Source: Lepas anatifera | Taxonomy: Eukaryota; Arthropoda; Thecostraca; Lepadidae | Length of the DNA stretch: 64,000 nt | Assembly (NCBI GenBank): GCA_034440635.1 | Contig: JAOTON010000900.1 | Span: forward strand, 1 to 64,000 | Direction: 5' to 3' | Shown: piece by piece, positions 49,601 through 61,600 of the stretch | How the letters are laid out: the number at the start of each line of letters is the position of its first letter | Position numbering within the stretch: the first letter of the stretch is position 1 | Program-made: the position numbers and the translations under genes | The notes under the pieces: generated by a model | The model's database searches: none | What the model saw: only the letters and a program-made list of their open reading frames with translations | Told to the model about the DNA's origin: nothing

Positions 49601-52600
49601 GGTTGTTTCGTGATGCTTGCTCTTTCTTCTTCACAATTGCGGTTAAAAAATATATGCAGCTTTTTGTTGGGCTGTAATTTTTTGTGTCCATGGTTAATAC
49701 AAGTAGCTGCCGGCGTTGCAGGTCCTGTGGCCTCCATTTTCTGGCTAGACAAGGAGCTGGGCAGTGACGTTTACCTGGACGGTAAGTTTGTTTTTTATCT
49801 CACTCTTTAGTCAGTTTCTCATCTCGTATTTTTACACGCTCCTTTTAGTTTATGGTTCTGCCGCTAATATGACGAGGGTTAAGATTTTCTACCATTATTC
49901 CTGGGCAAACTTCAACTTTGCTCATGGATTCGGCTTCTTAGACTAGATTTGCGGATGTTTTTGGCGGACGACGTATAAAAAGAATAATTGTTTGGGTTTA
50001 ACGACGCACTGTCTGCCAAGGTTAAACGGCGTAGTCGACTCCATCCTTTTGAAAGGGTTTTGGGGATCAGGTTCTTATTCAGAGAACCTGCGATGTTTCG
50101 AAACTGCGACGTGTGCCTCAAGGGGCAGGTATTCTACCTTTTCTACCCTATCCGCAAAGAAACTCGGATTCCATCTTCCTTTTTGTAGTCTTGTTTTGCA
50201 ATACATAGTTATTGCTTTATTTGCCTTGTTATGGACTTGATGCGTTTCGATGTTGGCTTTGTTTCCACAGTGTAAGGGAATTTTATCGTGATGACATTGA
50301 GCAGGAGTGGTTGAAGTGTTTGAGCGGTGCAGTACATCGGGGCTCGACGTGTGGACTCGAGACCGGTCGTTGGGGCTGCCCACAAATTAACTAAAGTATA
50401 TTTCTGTGATGTGCCCCCCGATGTAACGCGTTTTGACGCCCATATGTAACGTTAGATAATGCTGTGACTGACCTTACCACATCCCTCCCCCTTACGTTAC
50501 GTAATTTATCACCCTTTATCAGTCAATTCAGCCGCGCCTGACGCCAACGCGAACCACTCGTAACCTAACGCTAACCCGAACCACTCATAGCCTGACGCTA
50601 ACCCGAACCACTCGTAACCTGACGCTAACCCGAACCACTCGTAACCTGACGCTAACCTGAACCACTCATTTGCAGGTATCGTGACCGTCGCAGATGCCAA
50701 AAACATAATGCAGGTGAGGCCGCGCACCGACCTTCCTTCTTCTTGCTGTTTAGGAGCATCTGCTGGGACATTTCACGAAAATTGACTCGCAGAGTGGGCA
50801 TTTAGGCACTCTTTGTGAAGAAAGTGTGCAGTACCAAATGTAGCTGTATGAGCTCCAAAAGTATGTTTTTGCAATAATTAAAATAGGAATGAAGGCCCAT
50901 TTTTGTGTTTTTATTCTCACACATGGCCACAGAAACTTGCTCATTTGAAAATTTTGTCTTGATTTTCGAATAGCTCACAAGAGTATTGGCTATCAGCGGA
51001 AATTACGAAGTGCTAGAACAAAGGAAGTATCTGAAAACCGCCGGCGCGGCGCCGCTCCACCCACTGACTTAGCGCGACTAACCGCTTGGGGGGCGACCTG
51101 GTTAGTGGTTATAATCACGTTAAAGCGTTTTACCCTCCCCCTAGATCCGCCTCTCGGCTACCGTAAAGGTTCTACCGCCGTGTTTTCAGTTGCCTGCTAA
51201 GTTTCTGGCCTTTAGACATTTTCTGTAATGTTTTACTGTGCTTCATTTAAAGGGAGTGTCCCACTTTTATAGTGGGCTTTGAACTGAGATAGCAGTTTTG
51301 TAGAGCGTGTTGAGAAACCACTATTTGCATATTTGGTTTCACCCAAAGCTCTCGGTATAAAATTTACGCCAGCTTTAAAGTTCAAAGTAAAGGTTTATAT
51401 TGGCTTATTTCAAACCCTGAAGGAATACCTTCCATATGGTTGCAGTAATCTGATTGGTCGTTAGCTCTTCGTCTCGCCCACGCGCTGAAAATACCATGCT
51501 AGCGAGTGGACCAGCATGCAACTGCCTGTCGACCGGCAACTTAGGCAGAAAGTTGTCCAGTTTAGAGCGTTATTGGGCCAAAATTAGTCCAATAACCGCA
51601 ATACACATCATTTCCTCTCTCCCCCATACTTGCCCAAACGAGTTTCAAATGTTTTTGTCAAAATCCAACTCTGAAATTGTTTCCTTACATCAGACATATG
51701 AATAATCTTTCCACCACTGAAACAAACTTGTCCGCCGTAGTGGCATCTGGCGTTCAGTTCCTGCACCAGTGCTTCTTGTATTGCATGCTATTTTCTCCGT
51801 GCGGAAATGCTCTGAATGGAGCTTTATAGCGAGTCTATGATCAACGTTTGGAATTTCACTGATTATCAGCAGCGTTATTTTGATGACGTCACATATTGTT
51901 AGAAAAGGGGATATGTTTAAGTTTTTAGCGTATGAAAGTGGAAAAAATGCTGTTCCCTGGGTTTCAGACCTCTCCTGTTCTTAAAATGTTCTTTTTAGGA
52001 TTTTCACAAAGTGGTCCACTACCTTTAATGCGGGTAAGCTAATAATGGGAAAAATGAACCAACACAGAAATTCACCATGCGCGAAAACCTGTGCGAAATA
52101 TCAAGCTCCAAACAATATTCAACGGATGGAAAAGTTTTTGTAGCACGTTTCCCAGTCCAAAACCGCAGATATTGACCCGCTACACGTTCGCCCATATCGC
52201 ACCACAAATAGAGGCGTGGTACTTGTCTCGTGTTGCCTAGTGCAGGGAGGAGGAACACATATCTGAAATGTACAAACTGGCCTATCTGGGTTGGATGAGA
52301 GTTCGGAGCAGCCGCCCTGCTGAGACGACGTGCCGTGCTGCCCCCCGGCGGGCGCCGCGACTGTAGTCACAGCGTGACTCAGCACCCGTCACATAGTGCC
52401 GTGACGGGGCGCCCTGCACTTCACTGTTCTCCCCTGTTGCCAAATCAAATAGGCGCGACCGTTCATCTCTGCGTGGTGTGTTTATCCTGCAGCTGCAATG
52501 TCGGCCGCGAGCAATATACGACGGCCGGGGATGGGGACCATCAACACTCACTGTTATAGTTTACGACGGTACCCGGCACTTACACGAGATTTTTACTACC

Positions 52601-55600
52601 TGAAAATTAAAACGCTCTCCGCGAGGTATTTAGTTGTTCCAGTATGATCAAACGGGGTTGAAATGTTTTCCGGACTTGTCTTCAGCTGTTCATGCTCCAA
52701 CAGTAAATGTGCTCGCTATAGAGGATAATTGAGAAAACCCCTGATTTTGAACTCACTGTCTGTGACAATTTTTCTCCTTGCGATGGTTATTACGCACACA
52801 CCCACTATGTTGATTTATTGAACTACCCAGCTATGTCTCACTGAGCCTTGCGGCTTTGTTCTGATTTGAGAGGCAATCGTTAGTGTTCTGGTCTTAGCAT
52901 GATAAAGCTAGTACAAAACACCATCAAGCTATTTGTTTGCGAGCAGCCTTGATTTTTAATCTCATTGTGAGTAGTTAAAGCCTCATTGGCAGCAACACTA
53001 CAGTTGGAGCTCTGTGTCGCTGTGCTGTTGCTTAAGCTATATCTGAAGTTACGTGAGCCGATGCCGATGTCGTCCTTGACTGATGTCGATTGTTGCAGGC
53101 TCTGGACGGTGCTGACGGCGGGAGGGCGAGCAACAGACTCCCGCCAGGTAAGCATCAGGTGGGTACACCCTGTCATATAGGCTCTGGATGGGGTGGGGAG
53201 GGCGAGCAACAGACACCCGCCAGGTAAGCATCAGGTGGGTACACCCTGTCATATAGGCTCTGGATGGGGTGGGGAGGGCGAGCAACAGACACCCGCCAGG
53301 TAAGCATCAGGTGGGTACACCCTGTCATATAGGCTCTGGATGGGGTGGGGAGGGCGAGCAAGACTCCCGCCAGGTAAGCATCAGGTGGGTACACCCTGAC
53401 TGTCATATAGGCTCTGGATGGGGTGGGGAGGGCGAGCAACAGACACCCGCCAGGTAAGCATCAGGTGGGTACATCCTGACTGTCATATAGGCTCTGGATG
53501 GGGTGGGGAGGGCGAGCTACAGACACCCGCCAGGTAAGCATCAGGTGGGTACATCCTGTCATATAGGCTCTGGATGGGGTGGGGAGGGCGAGCAACAGAC
53601 ACCCGCCAGGTAAGCATCAGGTGGGTACACCCTGTCATATAGGCTCTGGATGGAGTGGGGAGGGCGAGCAACAGACTCCCGCCAGGTAAGCATCAGGTGG
53701 GTACACCCTGTCATATAGGCTCTGGATGGGGTGGGGAGGGCGAGCAACAGACACCCGCCAGGTAAGCATCAGGTGGGTACACCCTGTCATATAGGCTCTG
53801 GATGGGGTGGGGAGGGCGAGCAACAGACACCCGCCAGGTAAGCATCAGGTGGGTACACCCTGTCATATAGGCTCTGGATGGGGTGGGGAGGGCGAGCAAC
53901 AGACTCCCGCCAGGTAAGCATCAGGTGGGTACACCCTGTCATATAGGCTCTGGATGGGGTGGGGAGGGCGAGCAACAGACCCCGCCAGGTAAGCATCAGG
54001 TGGGTACACCCTGTCATATAGGCTCTGGATGGGGTGGGGAGGGCGAGCAACAGACTCCCGCCAGGTAAGCATCAGGTGGGTACACCCTGTCATATAGGCT
54101 CTGGATGGGGTGGGGAGGGCGAGCAACAGACTCCCGCCAGGTAAGCATCAGGTGGGTACACCCTGTCATATAGGCTCTGGATGGGGTGGGGAGGGCGAGC
54201 AACAGACACCCGCCAGGTAAGCATCAGGTGGGTACATCCTGTCATATAGGCTCTGGATGGGGTGGGGAGGGCGAGCAACAGACACCCGCCAGGTAAGCAT
54301 CAGGTGGGTACACCCTGACTGTCATATAGGCTCTGGATGGGGTGGGGAGGGCGAGAAACAGACTCCCGCCAGGTAAGCATCAGGTGGGTACACCCTGACT
54401 GTCATATAGGCTCTGGATGGGGTGGGGAGGGCGAGCAACAGACTCCCGCCAGGTAAGCATCAGGTGGGTACATCCTGTCATATAGGCTCTGGATGGGGTG
54501 GGGAGGGCGAGCAACAGACACCCGCCAGGTAAGCATCAGGTGGGTACACCCTGTCATATAGGCTCTGGATGGGGTGGGGAGGGCGAGCAACAGACTCCCG
54601 CCAGGTAAGCATCAGGTGGGTACACCCTGTCATATAGGCTCTGGATGGAGTGGGGAGGGCGAGCAACAGACACCCGCCAGGTAAGCATCAGGTGGGTACA
54701 CCCTGTCATATAGGCTCTGGATGGGGTGGGGAGGGCGAGCAACAGACTCCCGCCAGGTAAGCATCAGGTGGGTACATCCTGTCATGTAGGCTCTGGATGG
54801 GGTGGGGAGGGCGAGCAACAGACTCCCGCCAGGTAAGCATCAGGTGGGTACACCCTGTCATATAGGCTCTGGATGGGGTGGGGAGGGCGAGCAACAGACA
54901 CCCGCCAGGTAAGCATCAGGTGGGTACACCCTGACTGTCATATAGGCTCTGGATGGGGTGGGGAGGGCGAGCAACAGACTCCCGCCAGGTAAGCATCAGG
55001 TGGGTACACCCTGTCATATAGGCTCTGGATGGGGTGGGGAGGGCGAGCAACAGACACCCGCCAGGTAAGCATCAGGTGGGTACACCCTGTCATATAGGCT
55101 CTGGATGGGGTGGGGAGGGCGAGCAACAGACTCCCGCCAGGTAAGCATCAGGTGGGTACATCCTGTCATATAGGCTCTGGATGGGGTGGGGAGGGCGAGC
55201 AACAGACACCCGCCAGGTAAGCATCAGGTGGGTACCCTGTCATATAGGCTCTGGATGGGGTGGGAGGGCGACACCGCCGGTATCGGTGGGTTGTTTGGCC
55301 TGGATGGGGTGGGGGGGCGGCCGACGCCGGTGATGGTGGCTGTCATATAGGCTCTGGATGGGGTGGGAGGGCGAGCAACAGACCCCGCCAGGTAAGCATC
55401 AGGTGGGTACATCCTGTCATATAGGCTCTGGATGGGGTGGGGAGGGCGAGCAACAGACACCCGCCAGGTAAGCATCAGGTGGGTACACCCTGACATATAG
55501 GCTCTGGATGGGGTGGGGAGGGCGAGCTACAGACACCCGCCAGGTAAGCATCAGGTGGGTACACCCTGACTGTCATGTAGGCTCTGGATGGGGTGGGGAG

Positions 55601-58600
55601 GGTGAGCAACAGACACCCGCCAGGTAAGCATCAGGTGGGTACACCCTGTCATATAGGCTCTGGATGGGGTGGGGAGGGCGAGCTACAGACACCCGCCAGG
55701 TAAGCATCAGGTGGGTACACCCTGACTGTCATGTAGGCTCTGGATGGGGTGGGGAGGGTGAGCAACAGACACCCGCCAGGTAAGCATCAGGTGGGTACAC
55801 CCTGTCATATAGGCTCTGGATGGGGTGGGGAGGGCGAGCAACAGACTCCCGCCAGGTAAGCATCAGGTGGGTACATCCTGTCATATAGGCCCTGGATGGG
55901 GTGGGGAGGGCGAGCAACAGACTCCCGCCAGGTAAGCATCAGGTGGGTACACCCCTGTCATATAGGCTCTGGATGGGGTGGGGAGGGCGAGCTACAGACA
56001 CCCGCCAGGTAAGCATCAGGTGGGTACACCCTGACTGTCATATAGGCCCTGGATGGGGTGGGGAGGGCGAGCAACAGACTCCCGCCAGGTAAGCATCAGG
56101 TGGGTACACCCTGACTGACATATAGGCTCTGGATGGGGTGGGGAGGGCGAGCAACAGACTCCCGCCAGGTAAGCATCAGGTGGGTACACCCTGACTGACA
56201 TATAGGCCCTGGATGGGGTGGGGAGGGCGAGCAACAGACAACAGCCAGGTAAGCATCAGGTGGGTACACCCTGACTGTCATATAGGCTCTGGATGGGGTG
56301 GGGAGGGCGAGCTACAGACTCCCGCCAGGTAAGCATCAGGTGGGTACACCCTGTCATATAGGCTCTGGATGGGGTGGGGAGGGTGAGCTACAGACACCCG
56401 CCAGGTAAGCATCAGGTGGGTACACCCTGACTGACATATAGGCTCTGGATGGGGTGGGGAGGGCGAGCTACAGACTCCCGCCAGGTAAGCATCAGGTGGG
56501 TACATCCTGTCATATAGGCTCTGGATGGGGTGGGGAGGGTGAGCTACAGACACCCGCCAGGTAAGCATCAGGTGGGTACACCCTGACTCTCATATAGGCT
56601 CTGGATGGGGTGGGGAGGGCGAGCAACAGACTCCCGCCAGGTAAGCATCAGGTGGGTACACCCTGTCATATAGGCTCTGGATGGGGTGGGGAGGGCGAGC
56701 TACAGACACCCGCCAGGTAAGCATCAGGTGGGTACACCCTGTCATATAGGCTCTGGATGGGGTGGGGAGGGCGAGCAACAGACACCCGCCAGGTAAGCAT
56801 CAGGTGGGTACACACTGTCATATAGGCTCTGGATGGGGTGGGGAGGGCGAGCAACAGACACCCGCCAGGTAAGCATCAGGTGGGTACACCCTGACTGTCA
56901 TATAGGCTCTGGATGGGGTGGGGAGGGCGAGCTACAGACACCCGCCAGGTAAGCATCAGGTGGGTACACCCTGTCATATAGGCTCTGGATGGGGTGGGGA
57001 GGGCGAACAACAGACTCCCGCCAGGTAAGCATCAGGTGGGTACACCCTGTCATATAGGCTCTGGATGGGGTGGGGAGGGCGAGCAACAGACACCCGCCAG
57101 GTAAGCATCAGGTGGGTACACCCTGTCATATAGGCTCTGGATGGGGTGGGGAGGGCGAGCAACAGACACCCGCCAGGTAAGCATCAGGTGGGTACACACT
57201 GTCATATAGGCTCTGGATGGGGTGGGGAGGGCGAGCAACAGACACCCGCCAGGTAAGCATCAGGTGGGTACACCCTGACTGTCATATAGGCTCTGGATGG
57301 GGTGGGGAGGGCGAGCTACAGACACCCGCCAGGTAAGCATCAGGTGGGTACACCCTGTCATATAGGCTCTGGATGGGGTGGGGAGGGCGAACAACAGACT
57401 CCCGCCAGGTAAGCATCAGGTGGGTACACCCTGACTGTCACATAGGCTCTGGATGGGGTGGGGAGGGCGAGCTACAGACACCCGCCAGGTAAGCATCAGG
57501 TGGGTACACCCTGTCATATAGGCTCTGGATGGGGTGGGGAGGGCGAGCTACAGACACCCGCCAGGTAAGCATCAGGTGGGTACACCCTGACTGTCACATA
57601 GGCTCTGGATGGGGTGGGGAGGGCGAGCTACAGACACCCGCCAGGTAAGCATCAGGTGGGTACACACTGTCATATAGGCTCTGGATGGGGTGGGGAGGGC
57701 GAGCAACAGACACCCGCCAGGTAAGCATCAGGTGGGTACACCCTGACTGTCATATAGGCTCTGGATGGGGTGGGGAGGGCGAGCTACAGACACCCGCCAG
57801 GTAAGCATCAGGTGGGTACACCCTGTCATATAGGCTCTGGATGGGGTGGGGAGGGCGAGCTACAGACACCCGCCAGGTAAGCATCAGGTGGGTACACCCT
57901 GTCATATAGGCTCTGGATGGGGTGGGGAGGGTGAGCTACAGACACCCGCCAGGTAAGCATCAGGTGGGTACACCCTGTCATATAAGCTCTGGATGGGGTG
58001 GGGAGGGCGAACAACAGACTCCCGCCAGGTAAGCATCAGGTGGGTACACCCTGACTGTCATATAGGCTCTGGATGGGGTGGGGAGGGCGAGCAACAGACT
58101 CCCGCCAGGTAAGCATCAGGTGGGTACACCCTGTCATATAAGCTCTGGATGGGGTGGGGAGGGCGAACAACAGACTCCCGCCAGGTAAGCATCAGGTGGG
58201 TACACCCTGACTGTCATATAGGCTCTGGATGGGGTGGGGAGGGTGAGCAACAGACTCCCGCCAGGTAAGCATCAGGTGGGTACACCCTGTCATATAAGCT
58301 CTGGATGGGGTGGGGAGGGCGAGCTACAGACTCCCGCCAGGTAAGCATCAGGTGGGTACACCCTGACTGTCACATAGGCTCTGGATGGGGTGGGGAGGGC
58401 GAGCAACAGACACCCGCCAGGTAAGCATCAGGTGGGTACACCCTGACTGTCACATAGGCTCTGGATGGGGTGGGGAGGGCGAGCAACAGACACCCGCCAG
58501 GTAAGCATCAGGTGGGTACACCCTGTCATATAGGCTCTGGATGGGGTGGGGAGGGCGAGCAATAGACTCCCGCCAGGTAAGCATCAGGTGGGTACACCCT

Positions 58601-61600
58601 GACTGTCACACAGGCTCTGGATGGGGTGGGGAGGGCGAGCAACAGACACCCGCCAGGTAAGCATCAGGTGGGTACACCCTGTCATATAGGCCCTGGATGG
58701 GGTGGGGAGGGCGAGCAACAGACACCCGCCAGGTAAGCATCAGGTGGGTACACCCTGTCATATAAGCTCTGGATGGGGTGGGGAGGGCGAACAACAGACT
58801 CCCGCCAGGTAAGCATCAGGTGGGTACACCCTGACTGTCATATAGGCTCTGGATGGGGTGGGGAGGGCGAGCAACAGACACCCGCCAGGTAAGCATCAGG
58901 TGGGTACACCCTGTCATATAGGCTCTGGATGGGGTGGGGAGGGCGAGCAACAGACTCCCGCCAGGTAAGCATCAGGTGGGTACACCCTGACATATAGGCT
59001 CTGGATGGGGTGGGGAGGGCGAGCTACAGACTCCCGCCAGGTAAGCATCAGGTGGGTACACCCTGTCATATAGGCTCTGGATGGGGTGGGGAGGGCGAGC
59101 AACAGACACCCGCCAGGTAAGCATCAGGTGGGTACACCCTGTCATATAGGCTCTGGATGGGGTGGGGAGGGCGAACAACAGACTCCCGCCAGGTAAGCAT
59201 CAGGTGGGTACACCCTGACTGTCATATAGGCTCTGGATGGGGTGGGGAGGGCGAGCAACAGACTCCCGCCAGGTAAGCATCAGGTGGGTACACCCTGTCA
59301 TATAGGCTCTGGATGGGGTGGGGAGGGCGAGCAACAGACACCCGCCAGGTAAGCATCAGGTGGGTACACCCTGACTGGTATATAGGCTCTGGATGGGGTG
59401 GGGAGGGCGAGCAACAGACTCCCGCCAGGTAAGCATCAGGTGGGTACACCCTGTCATATAGGCTCTGGATGGGGTGGGGAGGGCGAGCAACAGACTCCCG
59501 CCAGGTAAGCATCAGGTGGGTACACCCTGTCATATAGGCTCTGGATGGGGTGGGGAGGGTGAGCTACAGACACCCGCCAGGTAAGCATCAGGTGGGTACA
59601 CCCTGTCATATAGGCTCTGGATGGGGTGGGGAGGGCGAGCAACAGACTCCCGCCAGGTAAGCATCAGGTGGGTACACCCTGTCATATAGGCTCTGGATGG
59701 GGTGGGGAGGGTGAGCTACAGACACCCGCCAGGTAAGCATCAGGTGGGTACACCCTGTCATATAAGCTCTGGATGGGGTGGGGAGGGCGAACAACAGACT
59801 CCCGCCAGGTAAGCATCAGGTGGGTACACCCTGTCATATAGGCTCTGGATGGGGTGGGGAGGGCGAGCAACAGACTCCCGCCAGGTAAGCATCAGGTGGG
59901 TACACCCTGTCATATAGGCTCTGGATGGGGTGGGGAGGGCGAGCTACAGACACCCGCCAGGTAAGCATCAGGTGGGTACACCCTGACTGTCATATAGGCT
60001 CTGGATGGGGTGGGGAGGGCGAGCAACAGACTCCCGCCAGGTAAGCATCAGGTGGGTACACCCTGTCATATAAGCTCTGGATGGGGTGGGGAGGGCGAGC
60101 AACAGACTCCCGCCAGGTAAGCATCAGGTGGGTACATCCTGTCATATAGGCTCTGGATGGGGTGGGGAGGGCGAGCAACAGACACCCGCCAGGTAAGCAT
60201 CAGGTGGGTACACCCTGTCATATAAGCTCTGGATGGGGTGGGGAGGGCGAACAACAGACTCCCGCCAGGTAAGCATCAGGTGGGTACACCCTGACTGTCA
60301 TATAGGCTCTGGATGGGGTGGGGAGGGCGAGCAACAGACTCCCGCCAGGTAAGCATCAGGTGGGTACACCCTGTCATATAGGCCCTGGATGGGGTGGGGA
60401 GGGCGAGCTACAGACACCCGCCAGGTAAGCATCAGGTGGGTACACCCTGTCATATAGGCTCTGGATGGGGTGGGGAGGGCGAGCTACAGACTCCCGCCAG
60501 GTAAGCATCAGGTGGGTACACCCTGTCATATAGGCTCTGGATGGGGTGGGGAGGGCGAGCTACAGACTCCCGCCAGGTAAGCATCAGGTGGGTACACCCT
60601 GACTGTCATATAGGCTCTGGATGGGGTGGGGAGGGCGAGCAACGGACACCCGCCAGGTAAGCATCAGGTGGGTACACCCTGACTGTCATATAGGCTCTGG
60701 ATGGGGTGGGGAGGGCGAGCAACGGACACCCGCCAGGTAAGCATCAGGTGGGTACACCCTGTCATATAGGCTCTGGATGGGGTGGGGAGGGCGAGCTACA
60801 GACTCCCGCCAGGTAAGCATCAGGTGGGTACACCCTGACTGTCATATAGGCTCTGGATGGGGTGGGGAGGGCGAGCTACAGACTCCCGCCAGGTAAGCAT
60901 CAGGTGGGTACACCCTGACTGTCATATAGGCTCTGGATGGGGTGGGGAGGGCGAGCAACGGACACCCGCCAGGTAAGCATCAGGTGGGTACACCCTGACT
61001 GTCATATAGGCTCTGGATGGGGTGGGGAGGGCGAGCAACAGACACCCGCCAGGTAAGCATCAGGTGGGTACACCCTGTCATATAGGCTCTGGATGGGGTG
61101 GGGAGGGCGAGAAACAGACACCCGCCAGGTAAGCATCAGGTGGGTACACCCCGACTGTCGTATAGGCTCTGGATGGGGTGGGGAGGGCGAGCAACAGACT
61201 CCCGCCAGGTAAGCATCAGGTGGGTACACCCTGACTGTCATATAGGCTCTGGATGGGGTGGGGAGGGCGAGCAACAGACTCCCGCCAGGTAAGCATCAGG
61301 TGGGTACACCCCGACTGTCGTATAGGCTCTGGATGGGGTGGGGAGGGCGAGAAACAGACTCCCGCCAGGTAAGCATCAGGTGGGTACACCCTGTCATATA
61401 GGCTCTGGATGGGGTGGGGAGGGCGAGCTACAGACTCCCGCCAGGTAAGCATCAGGTGGGTACTCCCTGTCATATAGGCTCTGGATGGGGTGGGGAGGGC
61501 GAGCTACAGACTCCCGCCAGGTAAGCATCAGGTGGGTACACCCTGTCATATAGGCTCTGGATGGGGTGGGGAGGGCGAGCAAGACTCCCGCCAGGTAAGC

